This document shows, one piece after another, positions 54,107-62,076 of a DNA stretch of 64,000 nt (positions are counted from its first letter, which is position 1; every line of letters begins with the position of its first letter). The stretch is from Desulfothermus sp964427155 (lineage in GTDB: Bacteria; Desulfobacterota; Desulfovibrionia; Desulfovibrionales; Desulfothermaceae). The notes under the pieces were generated by a model, which was not told where the DNA came from, searched no databases, and saw only the letters and a program-made list of their open reading frames with translations. The position numbers and the translations under genes are program-made. The stretch is taken from the NCBI GenBank assembly GCA_964427155.1, contig CAYRSC010000016.1, positions 62,001-126,000 on the forward strand, in the 5' to 3' direction.

Positions 54107-55466
54107 TGTGGAATACAGATCCAGAAGTTGCTATGAGGTATTTTCCGAGAGGGTCTTAAAAGAAGAAGTTGAGTCTATGGCCCGAGAGTATATCCAGTTT
54201 CTATCTTCCTGTAAGACAGAGAGGGAGACAGTAGGGTGGGTGGAGGAGGCATGTCTCAACCAGGGAAGATTTTCTCAAGGGATGGGGGATGTCTTTTACA
54301 GAAAGATAAAAGAAAAGACTATTGTCCTGGTCCGAAAAGGTCGCAGGCCCCTGAAGGAGGGGATGCGTTTGATAGGGGCCCACCTTGATACTCCCCGTAT
54401 AGACCTGAAACAACATCCCCTGTATGAGGAGTGTGAACTGGCCCTGGCCAAGACCCATTATTATGGAGGGATAAGAAAACATCAATGGTTTTCCATTCCC
54501 CTTGCCCTGCATGGGGTAGTTGTAAAGATAGATGGAAGAAAGGTATCTATTTCTATAGGAGAATCCCCTGGAGACCCTGTAGTGGTGATCTCAGATCTCC
54601 TTCCCCATCTGGCGAGACGCCAGAATCAGAAGAAATTATCCGATGCCTTTGAGGCAGAGAAGATGAATGTAATACTGGGTAGTCTTCCAGAGCAAAAGGA
54701 AGATGAAAAAGGAGAAAATAAATGTGTGAAGCTGGCCATCCTCAATCTCCTTTATTCCCGCTATGGGATAATAGAAGAGGACTTATATAGCGCAGAGCTT
54801 CAGTTGGTGCCTGCTGGACCTGCGAGATATGTGGGGCTGGATGCCTCTCTAATTGGAGGATATGGACAGGACGATAGAATATGTGTATTTTGTGCATTGA
54901 GGGCCTTTTTTGATACGCCTTTCCCAGAATATACCCAGATGGTGGTTTTTTGGGATAAGGAGGAGATTGGTTCTGAAGGGGCTACCAGTGCACAGTCTCG
55001 TGTTATAGAATATCTGGTGGAAGAAATGATAGATGCCTGGGAAGAGAAGACGAGACCTTCTCAGGTGTTTTTAAATACCAAGGCAATTTCTGCGGATGTT
55101 CATTGTGCAATGGATCCCGCCTATCAGGACCTTCATGACAAATTAAATGCCTCCCTCCTGGGATATGGTCCTGTCTTTTGTAAATTTACAGGCCATAGGG
55201 GAAAGATAGGTGCTAATGATGCCACTGCAGAATATATTGCATTTTTGAGGGCATTGTTAAATGGAAAAGACATACCATGGCAGATGGCAGAGCTTGGGAA
55301 GGTGGATGAGGGAGGTGGAGGTACCGTGGCAAAATTTTTAGCTAGATATGGGATGGATGTGGTGGACCTCGGTCCCCCTGTGCTTGGAATGCATAGTCCT
55401 TTTGAGGTGAGTAGTAAGGTGGACCTGTATGCTACTTATCTCAGTTATGTGGAATTTTTACGCTAG
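54096..55466 (+). CDS. M18 family aminopeptidase
   Basis: This 456-residue dinuclear zinc exopeptidase removes N-terminal acidic or neutral residues from peptides in the cytoplasm. The motifs are LIGAHLDTPRIDLK (His96 and Asp98 as zinc ligands), VVFWDKEEIGSEGATSAQS (catalytic Glu pair) and the C-terminal GPPVLGMHSPFEVSSKVDLY. The length is slightly above the family's 420-440. It overlaps selA by 11 bp and lies 21 bp from the next gene. Confidence 0.94.
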   Translation: MSDNVEYRSRSCYEVFSERVLKEEVESMAREYIQFLSSCKTERETVGWVEEACLNQGRFSQGMGDVFYRKIKEKTIVLVRKGRRPLKEGMRLIGAHLDTPRIDLKQHPLYEECELALAKTHYYGGIRKHQWFSIPLALHGVVVKIDGRKVSISIGESPGDPVVVISDLLPHLARRQNQKKLSDAFEAEKMNVILGSLPEQKEDEKGENKCVKLAILNLLYSRYGIIEEDLYSAELQLVPAGPARYVGLDASLIGGYGQDDRICVFCALRAFFDTPFPEYTQMVVFWDKEEIGSEGATSAQSRVIEYLVEEMIDAWEEKTRPSQVFLNTKAISADVHCAMDPAYQDLHDKLNASLLGYGPVFCKFTGHRGKIGANDATAEYIAFLRALLNGKDIPWQMAELGKVDEGGGGTVAKFLARYGMDVVDLGPPVLGMHSPFEVSSKVDLYATYLSYVEFLR

Positions 55467-55487
55467 TAAATTGGGCAGGAGAATTTT

Positions 55488-56561
55488 ATGCTGGATGTAA
55501 AACAAGAGTGTATTTCCCATGAAGTAGGAGATTTTTTTATGGAAACCAGAGAACAAACCATTGAAGAGGTCATAGCGGTACTGAAAAAGATAGGCGTACC
55601 CGATGACTTGAGATGGCAGACCCTTATACTGTACTTGCGATATATAAAGGAATACAAATACTTATCTCCTTCTCAAAAAGAAAAGATACAAAAGCTCCTT
55701 ATAGGAGTTATAAAGAGAAAAAAATTTGATGAAGATGAATATAATAAGGTGATGAAGGAATTAGAAAATATATTTTTTCAGCCGTATAAAGAGAAATTGA
55801 AAGAATCCGTTAAAGAGACAAGTGAACTTTTGAAAAAATTTGCAGAAATGAGTGAATTAAGAAAAAAACATGTAGAGAGCTTAGAACAGACTACTATTGA
55901 AATTATAGAAAAGACAGATGATATATCCCTTTCAATAGAAAAGATAAGAGAAGCTTTTAGGACAGTTGTACAGCTTATTGAAGAGGATATTAACAAACTA
56001 TATAATGAAGTCAAACTTGATAGTTTGACCTCATTATATAATAGAAAATTTCTGGATATATATTTGAATAAAATTGTTCATAAATGCGTTAAACATAATA
56101 TTCCTTATTCCCTTGTTATGTTTGATATATATTTTTTTAAACACATAAATGATAAATATGGACATAGAATTGGAGATCAAGCTCTTATAAAGATTGCGAG
56201 GATTATAAATACGGAGGGCGAGAAATTTTTAAAGGAGAAGGGCAGGGGAAATTTCTTTGCCGCAAGATATGGGGGAGAAGAGTTTTGTGTGGTCCTGGAG
56301 GGCTTTGGGGGAAAAGATGCAAAGGAATTTGCAGAACGGGTCAGAAAGACAGTAGAGAGGTATAACTTTGTGATCAGGGATATAGATGGAAAGATAGTGG
56401 AGAGTGGTATCAAAATTACTATAAGTGCAGGTGTTTGCTGTGTAAGGGACTTTAACAACAGGGTGGATGGGCTATTCCTCATTGAGATGGCAGACAGGGC
56501 CCTGTATATGGCGAAGAACTCAGGTCGTAACAAGGTGGTACTCTATAGTGAGACCCTCTAG
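55488..56561 (+). CDS. Diguanylate cyclase (GGDEF) with helical N-terminus
   Basis: The 357-residue protein starts with a helical region (about 1-165), probably a signal-input or dimerisation domain, followed by a GGDEF domain (about 173-355). The active-site loop is ARYGGEEF (GGEEF at 262-266), so c-di-GMP synthesis is plausible. The metal-binding segment reads MFDIYFFKHINDKYGH: the first Asp is kept but the usual second acidic residue is Tyr215. No RxxD inhibitory site is seen before GGEEF. The first half of the gene is AT-rich compared with its neighbours. Confidence 0.87.
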   Translation: MLDVKQECISHEVGDFFMETREQTIEEVIAVLKKIGVPDDLRWQTLILYLRYIKEYKYLSPSQKEKIQKLLIGVIKRKKFDEDEYNKVMKELENIFFQPYKEKLKESVKETSELLKKFAEMSELRKKHVESLEQTTIEIIEKTDDISLSIEKIREAFRTVVQLIEEDINKLYNEVKLDSLTSLYNRKFLDIYLNKIVHKCVKHNIPYSLVMFDIYFFKHINDKYGHRIGDQALIKIARIINTEGEKFLKEKGRGNFFAARYGGEEFCVVLEGFGGKDAKEFAERVRKTVERYNFVIRDIDGKIVESGIKITISAGVCCVRDFNNRVDGLFLIEMADRALYMAKNSGRNKVVLYSETL

Positions 56562-57534
56562 TCTCAGTAGGGAACTAATCTTTATATCTCCCCACCTTAT
56601 AGATTGTTCAGGAAAGTGGCTCTTTTGGAGATCCACCCCCTCATCAGGGACCTTCTCTCTGGCAGAGAGGGGTCTCCTTCCGCCGGTGCTGGTGAGTGAG
56701 TCCAGGGAAGATAGGGGATATGTCCTGGTATGGGGAATCCATATTGTGGAGTCCTATAGGGAAAAGGGCAGGAATGTTCCCTCTCTGGTGGGAGAGTTCT
56801 CTTCCTTTGAGAAGGCACTTATAAACATTGCAATGGATGCCCCCTATGGAGCAGGGGCCCCTTTATTTCTTCGGTGCGTTCGTTTTTTTTACAGACTGGA
56901 TGAAAATGGGGTGGAGGAGATGTCCTCCCATGCCCTGGGAGGGCTCTTATCCTCTAGGGAGATTGGGGGACTTGTAAAGTGGGTAAGGAATCTTTCTCCA
57001 TCCTGGGATATCCTGTGTGAGAAGGGACATTTAGTCCTGGATTGTGTGGACCTGCTTGGGCGTTTTTCTCAAGAGGACCGTGAGTGGATCTTTCCATTTT
57101 TTGCCTCCCTGAGGTGGGGGAAAAATAAGTCCCTGGAATTTTTGAGGCTTCTATTTGAGATAAGCAGACGTCACCTATCTCCTGTAAGAGAGGTGTGTGA
57201 AGGGCTAAGGGGGATCCTGGAGATGGACCTATCTCCCAATGACAGGATTCACAGGATACTAAGTAGGTTAAGGGAGATGAGATATCCCCATCTCTACCCA
57301 TTCAGACGGGAGCTCGGGAGGTGGATGGAAGAGATGCGTCCTGTTAAGCACTGGAGATGGAAGACCTCCTCTGGATTTGAGACCAACTCTTTTTCCCTGG
57401 AGGTAAAGCTGGGTCCTTCATATACCCTGGAGCAATTTAACAGGGACCTCTCTTCCATCCAGGATAGGTGGAAGAGTTTTTACAAGTGGTATTGCTCTGT
57501 ATTAAAGGGTACAGATAAAGCCAATGAAGATTAA
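56548..57534 (+). CDS. Unknown protein paired with SPL-like radical SAM enzyme
   Basis: The reading frame continues upstream inside the GGDEF gene, but a GTG at 56548 preceded by AAGGTGG is the likely start (about 328 residues). No domain is recognised. The protein has a segment LIFISPHLIDCSGKWLFWRS at its N-terminus and a long helical body (residues 140-300), including SRRHLSPVREVCEGLRGILE. It contains LSSMP-free, Trp-rich stretches (KHWRWKTSSGFETNSF). It ends 11 bp inside the following gene, so the two are translationally coupled and likely act together. Confidence 0.6.
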   Translation: MRPSSLSRELIFISPHLIDCSGKWLFWRSTPSSGTFSLAERGLLPPVLVSESREDRGYVLVWGIHIVESYREKGRNVPSLVGEFSSFEKALINIAMDAPYGAGAPLFLRCVRFFYRLDENGVEEMSSHALGGLLSSREIGGLVKWVRNLSPSWDILCEKGHLVLDCVDLLGRFSQEDREWIFPFFASLRWGKNKSLEFLRLLFEISRRHLSPVREVCEGLRGILEMDLSPNDRIHRILSRLREMRYPHLYPFRRELGRWMEEMRPVKHWRWKTSSGFETNSFSLEVKLGPSYTLEQFNRDLSSIQDRWKSFYKWYCSVLKGTDKANED

Positions 57535-58597
57535 AAGGCTCGTTATAGAAGAGGAGGTAAAGGATTCTCCAGTTGTATCCCATGCCCTTGATGTATTATC
57601 CTCTGGTGGGGTGGAAATAAGATATGTCTCTTCTCTTCCCTCTTCCCTTGTTTCCTTAGATAATGGTCTCTATCTTTTAAAATACCGGGGAAAATTCTTT
57701 AAGAATTGCCCTGGTACCATGTTTTACAACTGCTGTGGTTACAAGATAATCCATATTGGAGAAAACTGTCCTCTAAGGTGTTCCTATTGTATCTTAAAGG
57801 CGTATTTTCGTCACAACTCCCTGGTGGTGTGGGCAAACATCTGGGACCTGTTTGAAGAGCTCTCCAGGATATTTGCCTCAAATAGGGGAATCAAGTTCAG
57901 ATGTGGTACTGGAGAATTTACAGATTCTCTGGCCCTGGAGTGGCTTACGTCTTATAGCTCCTATCTTATTGAATTTTTAAGTGACCATCCAAATGTATGT
58001 TTAGAATTAAAGTCAAAGGTGGTGGACCTCTCGTGGGTTGAAAAGGTAAAATCTCCTGGTCAGGTACTCCCTGCATGGTCTGTAAACTCCGTGGATATTG
58101 TCGCCACTGAGGAGAAGGGTGCATCTTCTCTGGAGAAGCGGCTTCAGGGAGCAAGGAGGTGTGCAGAGATGGGCTTCAGGGTGTGCCTGCACTTTGACCC
58201 TGTTATTTTTTATCCTGGCTGGGAAAAGGGATATAGCAGGACCCTGGAGATGATATTTGACTATCTCAGACCCCCTGATATTGCTTACCTGAGTATAGGT
58301 TCCTTTAGGGGAATGGAGGAACTTTTTGAGTACATAGAGGAGAACTGGCCTGAGAGTAACTATATCTATTGGGGGGAATTTATTAGGGGAATGGATGGAA
58401 AGAGGCGATTATTTAGACCCCTGCGGATAGAGCAGTTTCGTTTCCTGGTGGATAGGCTCAAGAGGTGGGGACTTAGGAGGGGAATATATTTTTGCATGGA
58501 ATCCGATGAGGTATGGAGGGCCGTTATGGGATATACCCCTTCTGAGATAGGCGGCCTTTCCTCTTATTTGAAGGAGATTGTATTTGGAGGGGAATAG
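57524..58597 (+). CDS. Spore-photoproduct-lyase-like radical SAM protein
   Basis: A 357-residue radical SAM enzyme with the cluster motif C82-PLR-C86-SY-C89 (CX3CX2C) in HIGENCPLRCSYCILKAYFR. The surrounding FFKNCPGTMFYNCCGYKIIH and the later FRCGTGEFTDSLALE, LELKSKV and HFDPVIFYPGWE segments match the SPL family. True spore photoproduct lyases repair UV lesions in spores; non-sporulating bacteria have relatives whose function is unknown. It is coupled to the unknown gene upstream (11-bp overlap). Confidence 0.85.
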   Translation: MKIKRLVIEEEVKDSPVVSHALDVLSSGGVEIRYVSSLPSSLVSLDNGLYLLKYRGKFFKNCPGTMFYNCCGYKIIHIGENCPLRCSYCILKAYFRHNSLVVWANIWDLFEELSRIFASNRGIKFRCGTGEFTDSLALEWLTSYSSYLIEFLSDHPNVCLELKSKVVDLSWVEKVKSPGQVLPAWSVNSVDIVATEEKGASSLEKRLQGARRCAEMGFRVCLHFDPVIFYPGWEKGYSRTLEMIFDYLRPPDIAYLSIGSFRGMEELFEYIEENWPESNYIYWGEFIRGMDGKRRLFRPLRIEQFRFLVDRLKRWGLRRGIYFCMESDEVWRAVMGYTPSEIGGLSSYLKEIVFGGE

Positions 58598-58626
58598 TTG
58601 TAGGGGGAGCTCATATATAAAGGCAG

Positions 58627-59904
58627 GTGGTTTTTATGAGGGATAAGGAGTTTATTGATCTTCTCATCCATATAACTGAGGCCATCTCCCAGGGAGATTA
58701 TAACAGGGCCCAGGAGCTTTTTGAGCTTACCAAGGAGGGGGAATATCCCCCAGAGATTAGCTCCCTGGCAGAGTCCTTTGGGATGATGCTGGTAAAGATA
58801 GAGGCGCGGGAGTTCCATCTCAAGGAGACCATAAAGGAATTACAGAGGACAAAGGCGGAACTGGAAGTGGCCCGTCAGAGACTGGCCCTGGAGAATAAAG
58901 GACTCAGGCAGAGTCTCAGGGGGAGGTTTTCTCCCAAGAGGATAATTGGCCAAAGTAGAAAGATGCAGGAGATAATTGAGCAGACAGAGAGACTGGCGGA
59001 CCTGCCTGTAAATGTGCTTATCACTGGAGAGACTGGTACAGGAAAGGAACTAATAGCCAAGACCCTACACTACAATGGGATTAGAAAAGATGGACCCTTT
59101 GTGGCCATAAATTGTAGTGCAATACCTGACTCCCTTTTTGAGAGTGAACTTTTTGGTATAGAAAAGGGAGTGGCCACGGGGGTGGGAAAACGGATTGGCC
59201 GAATAGAACAGGCCCATGGGGGCACCCTGTTTCTGGATGAGATAGGGGATATGCCTCTCTCCTCCCAGGCAAAGATCCTCAGGGTCCTGGAGGAAGGAGA
59301 GGTGCTAAGGGTGGGAGGAAAGAGCCCTGTGTCAGTGGATATAAGGATAGTTGCGGCAACCAACAGGGACCTGCGCAGGGAGATAGAACAGAGGAGGTTT
59401 AGAGAAGACCTCTATTTCAGGATAAAGGTGGTAAACATCCACCTTCCTCCTCTAAGAGAGCGGGTAGAGGATATCCCCATTTTGTTAAATAATTTTCTGC
59501 GGATATATTCCCATAAATTTGGAAGAGGGGGGATGAAGTTTTCCACTGAGGCCATGAATTGTCTTAAGAAGTACCCCTGGCCTGGAAATGTAAGGGAACT
59601 GGAAAATGAGGTAGAGAGACTGGTGGCCCTTGCCCCTTATTCCGTGATAAGGATAGAAGACCTATCCCAGGAGATCCTCTCCTCCTGTGGGAAGATGAGC
59701 ACAGGAGAGGGGGATGAGGTGCAGATGCACTCCCTGGAAGGGGTGTTAAACCTCCAGGAGATGGAACAGTTGTTGATAAAAAAGGCCCTTGAACGTACCA
59801 ACAACAATAAGTCTCAGGCGGCTCGTCTCCTTGGGATAAGTAGGGAAGGTCTTAGAAAAAAAATGGCCCGATATGGCCTTGTGATAAGGACTCTATCAAA
59901 ATAA
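58627..59904 (+). CDS. Sigma-54-type AAA+ regulator with non-canonical GAFTGA loop
   Basis: A 425-residue protein: an N-terminal coiled coil (about 60-97, IKELQRTKAELEVARQRLAL), then AAA+ domain with Walker A GETGTGKE (131-138) and Walker B LFLDEI (198-203), and a Fis-type helix-turn-helix (NKSQAARLLGISREGLRKKM). No receiver domain is present. The sigma-54 contact loop reads GVATGV (178-183) rather than GAFTGA, so remodelling of sigma-54 is uncertain. The same alteration exists in a subfamily of such regulators, as far as I recall. Confidence 0.85.
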   Translation: MVFMRDKEFIDLLIHITEAISQGDYNRAQELFELTKEGEYPPEISSLAESFGMMLVKIEAREFHLKETIKELQRTKAELEVARQRLALENKGLRQSLRGRFSPKRIIGQSRKMQEIIEQTERLADLPVNVLITGETGTGKELIAKTLHYNGIRKDGPFVAINCSAIPDSLFESELFGIEKGVATGVGKRIGRIEQAHGGTLFLDEIGDMPLSSQAKILRVLEEGEVLRVGGKSPVSVDIRIVAATNRDLRREIEQRRFREDLYFRIKVVNIHLPPLRERVEDIPILLNNFLRIYSHKFGRGGMKFSTEAMNCLKKYPWPGNVRELENEVERLVALAPYSVIRIEDLSQEILSSCGKMSTGEGDEVQMHSLEGVLNLQEMEQLLIKKALERTNNNKSQAARLLGISREGLRKKMARYGLVIRTLSK

Positions 59905-59974
59905 CTCAAGGATTAAATTAAGGATAGGAGGGAGGGAAAATATCCCTGTGGGGAGGCTTATGGGACAAAAAAAA

Positions 59975-60049
59975 CGGAGCCGACGAGACTCGAACTCGCG
60001 ACCTCCGGCGTGACAGGCCGGCGTTCTAACCAAACTGAACTACGGCTCC
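59975..60049 (-). tRNA. tRNA-Asp (anticodon GTC)
   Basis: Cloverleaf on the reverse strand with acceptor GGAGCCG/CGGCTCC and discriminator G, anticodon stem CCGGC/GCCGG with loop CTGTCAC (anticodon GTC), and T-loop GTTCGAGTC. A run of eight T follows closely on the transcribed strand, likely the terminator. Confidence 0.95.
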
Positions 60050-60056
60050 GTTTTCA

Positions 60057-60129
60057 TGGGCGGAACAGGGCTCGAACCTGTGACCCCCGGCTTGTAAGGC
60101 CGATGCTCTCCCATCTGAGCTATCCGCCC
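60057..60129 (-). tRNA. tRNA-Val (anticodon TAC)
   Basis: Cloverleaf with acceptor GGGCGGA/TCCGCCC and discriminator A, anticodon stem TCGGC/GCCGG with loop CTTACAA (anticodon TAC), and T-loop GTTCGAGCC. It lies 7 bp before tRNA-Asp and both are probably one transcript. Confidence 0.94.
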
Positions 60130-60174
60130 CAAGGTGAAAAGTACCTATATACATCTTCTCTTTATTTGTCAACA

Positions 60175-60197
60175 TTTTTTGTTTGTGGCCCACATCC
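60175..60197 (-). repeat. Inverted repeat copy downstream of the peptide-maturase gene
   Basis: Read on the reverse strand this is GGATGTGGGCCACAAA followed by CAAAAAA. It begins about 13 bp past the cbpB stop codon. It pairs with the copy at 61723-61745 (22 of 23 positions are complementary across the gene pair). The core TGTGGGCCACA is itself a near-perfect palindrome. Confidence 0.75.
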
Positions 60198-60209
60198 TAA
60201 TTCTATTTT

Positions 60210-61586
60210 TTAGGCTGATTGATACTCATATGAGACTTGGGTTTCTTCATCCCATCCATCCCACATATAAGCATCTTCCCTTTTAAGGGCAATGCACTTA
60301 AAGGCATATCTGATAAGTCCCTGGTAGAACTCGCAAAATGGTGCAGGGGTATTTAGGTCCCCATTCAACATATATACCTCTGCTGGACAGGGGGCCCCGC
60401 AGAAGTGCCTTATTGCACAGTCCCTGCAGGGTATAATATCCTCTACCTTGCGGGATGTAACCTTTTGTATTGGCTCGCTCTTTAATATCCTGGAGAGGGG
60501 AGTCTCTCGTATATTCCCTGCCTTGAATTCAGGTATCCCGATAAATTCACTGCAGGGATATACATCAAAGGTGGCCGCGAGGGCAAAAAAACACCTCCCT
60601 CCTCCACAGGGGGATATATCGCACATGAGCCTTCTACCAGTGGGACCAAGTATCCCAGCCATTATATTGGCAAAATTGGCCACCACCACCTTTCTCTGAC
60701 TCTGTTCATAAAGCTGGTAGCTGTAATCCAGGGCCTGGGTCATAGCCTTTAAAAAGACCCCATCATCTGGTTTTGCCCGCCTTCCCCCTTCCTGGGTACA
60801 TCTCACTGGATTTAACATGATAACAGGCACATGTAGCTGGTGATAGAATCCAATTAGCTCTCTCAGTACGTGGACATTCTCCTTTGTCACCGTGGTGATC
60901 ACATTATAGGCAGGATAATCCTCCAGGGTCTCTATGACCTCTAAGACCTTTTTAAAACCGCCTTTTCCACTCCAGCTCTTTCTGGTCCTGTTGGCTATTT
61001 CTTCCACTGGACCATCCAGAGAGATACCCAATCCCACCTGGTGCTTTTTTATAAAATCCAGGTCCTCAGGGGTGAGGAGGGTGGCATTGGTCTGGATGCC
61101 AAAGAGGAATCTCCCATGAAACCGCTCTATGCCCTCAAATACTGCCTCTTTTGCCATCATGGGTTCTGAGCCGTGGAAGATCACCTGCGGAGTTGCTCCT
61201 TCTCCCAGTACCTCATGAAAGAAGTCCAGGAGTATCCCCAGGGCCTCACATACCTCCCCAGGTGTCATGGAGATCCCATTTTTTCTTATTTCCCTGGGAA
61301 GATAACAATAGGTACAATCAAAATTACACCTTTCAGTGGGATTAAAGTATACCGCAGAAGGGGGGAGTTTGAACCTCAGGGTCTCCATTTCACGGGCAAA
61401 TTCCTCCCTGTGGGATTCAAATTCCTTTAATAGACTATCTTCCAGGAGGGAGGGGATCCTGTGGGCATCTACTATTGCCCAGAATCCAGTATCCCCCTCC
61501 ACCACCGCAACCTTATCTTCCACCCCTATCCCCAGGATAGAGAACCGGGGCCCCTCTCCTGTGTTCACATACCCTAGTGTTTCCAT
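60210..61586 (-). CDS. cbpB: Radical SAM/SPASM peptide maturase, CbpB type
   Basis: The 458-residue enzyme has a short N-terminal region (about 1-75) suited to peptide binding, a radical SAM domain with C87-NFD-C91-TY-C94, and a C-terminal SPASM/twitch region with many cysteines (MCDISPCGGGRC, VYPCSEF, IIPCRDCAIRHFCGAPC, FCEF) for two auxiliary [4Fe-4S] clusters. Later EVIFHGSEPMM-like VIFHGSEPMM and IQTNATLL are typical of anaerobic SPASM maturases. It most resembles CbpB, the maturase of the uncharacterised 'cobopep' peptide CbpA; that match is from memory. The ATG directly follows the stop of the peptide gene (TAAATG). A cobalamin riboswitch controls the pair. Confidence 0.85.
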   Translation of the reverse strand: METLGYVNTGEGPRFSILGIGVEDKVAVVEGDTGFWAIVDAHRIPSLLEDSLLKEFESHREEFAREMETLRFKLPPSAVYFNPTERCNFDCTYCYLPREIRKNGISMTPGEVCEALGILLDFFHEVLGEGATPQVIFHGSEPMMAKEAVFEGIERFHGRFLFGIQTNATLLTPEDLDFIKKHQVGLGISLDGPVEEIANRTRKSWSGKGGFKKVLEVIETLEDYPAYNVITTVTKENVHVLRELIGFYHQLHVPVIMLNPVRCTQEGGRRAKPDDGVFLKAMTQALDYSYQLYEQSQRKVVVANFANIMAGILGPTGRRLMCDISPCGGGRCFFALAATFDVYPCSEFIGIPEFKAGNIRETPLSRILKSEPIQKVTSRKVEDIIPCRDCAIRHFCGAPCPAEVYMLNGDLNTPAPFCEFYQGLIRYAFKCIALKREDAYMWDGWDEETQVSYEYQSA

Positions 61587-61700
61587 TTACCTGCTCTGCT
61601 TTTTCTTTGTCTTAGGGGTTAAGAGGATATAGTGAGAAAGCCCTGTGTTCTTACCTGCTTGTTTACACCTGCGGCGATAAGAGATAATGGCTGTCTTCAT
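61587..61700 (-). CDS. cbpA: Short precursor peptide (CbpA-like)
   Basis: A 37-residue, strongly basic peptide with an ideal AAGGAGG ribosome-binding site 7 bp before its ATG. It contains the segments ISYRRRC and NTGLSHYILLTP, one Cys (residue 12), one His (23) and a lysine-rich tail. The stop codon abuts the start of the radical SAM/SPASM gene, the normal arrangement of a RiPP precursor and its maturase. I recall the CbpA ('modified peptide precursor') family being of this type; its modification and role are unknown. Candidate modified residues are Cys12, Ser22, His23, Tyr24 or Tyr8. Confidence 0.82.
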   Translation of the reverse strand: MKTAIISYRRRCKQAGKNTGLSHYILLTPKTKKKQSR

Positions 61701-61722
61701 GTTTCTACCTCCTTTTTTTTTG

Positions 61723-61745
61723 GGATGTGGGCCACAAATAAAAAA
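61723..61745 (+). repeat. Inverted repeat copy upstream of the precursor peptide
   Basis: GGATGTGGGCCACAAA followed by TAAAAAA on the plus strand. It lies between the riboswitch terminator and the ribosome-binding site of the peptide gene, and is the inverted partner of 60175-60197. Confidence 0.75.
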
Positions 61746-61779
61746 GGGACCCGGAAAACTCAGTTTTCCGGGTCCCTTT
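61743..61779 (-). terminator. Intrinsic terminator in the riboswitch expression platform
   Basis: AAAGGGACCCGGAAAACT (61743-61760) and its exact complement (61762-61779) form an 18-bp perfect stem. On the reverse strand it is followed by a run of six T, then A and TTT, the classical form. It lies between the cobalamin riboswitch and the peptide gene, 43 bp before the ATG. Confidence 0.9.
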
Positions 61780-61802
61780 ACCATCAGGACACCGCAATTC
61801 CT

Positions 61803-61976
61803 TCCTCCTAACAGGTCTTCTGGCTCTCGGATCCTCAGAGACCCCGCGGCCTTCCCCCCAGGGTGCACCCTGAAAGTGACCGGATCGGTCAAGCCGACCC
61901 TACAGCGAGACCTCCTCCCCGATTACAGCGGCGGGACCGCCACGGACTTTCACCGTGTTCCGAGATGTTAGGAGGA
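61803..61976 (-). promoter_or_regulatory. Cobalamin riboswitch
   Basis: On the reverse strand, TCCTCCTAACA pairs with TGTTAGGAGGA as an 11-bp P1 stem. Inside are the classical blocks: GAACACGGTGAAAGTCCGTG, then GGTCCCGCCGCTGTAATCGG, and at the 3' side GAGCCAGAAGACCTG. The aptamer is about 170 nt. It is followed by the terminator hairpin after 23 nt, so bound cobalamin should favour termination and switch off the peptide-maturase pair. Confidence 0.95.
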
Positions 61977-62076
61977 TTAGTATCTATCTCTAAATTTTGA
62001 TAGCTTTCTCTTTCTATTTCAGTAAGGGATTTTTGTCAATAAATAAAATAACCCCTTACCTACCTATATTACAGTG

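Noticed and set aside
61701..61892. Longer reading frame that includes the precursor peptide
   Set aside because: The upstream part runs through the riboswitch and terminator hairpin, so it is noncoding; the internal ATG at 61700 has the ribosome-binding site.
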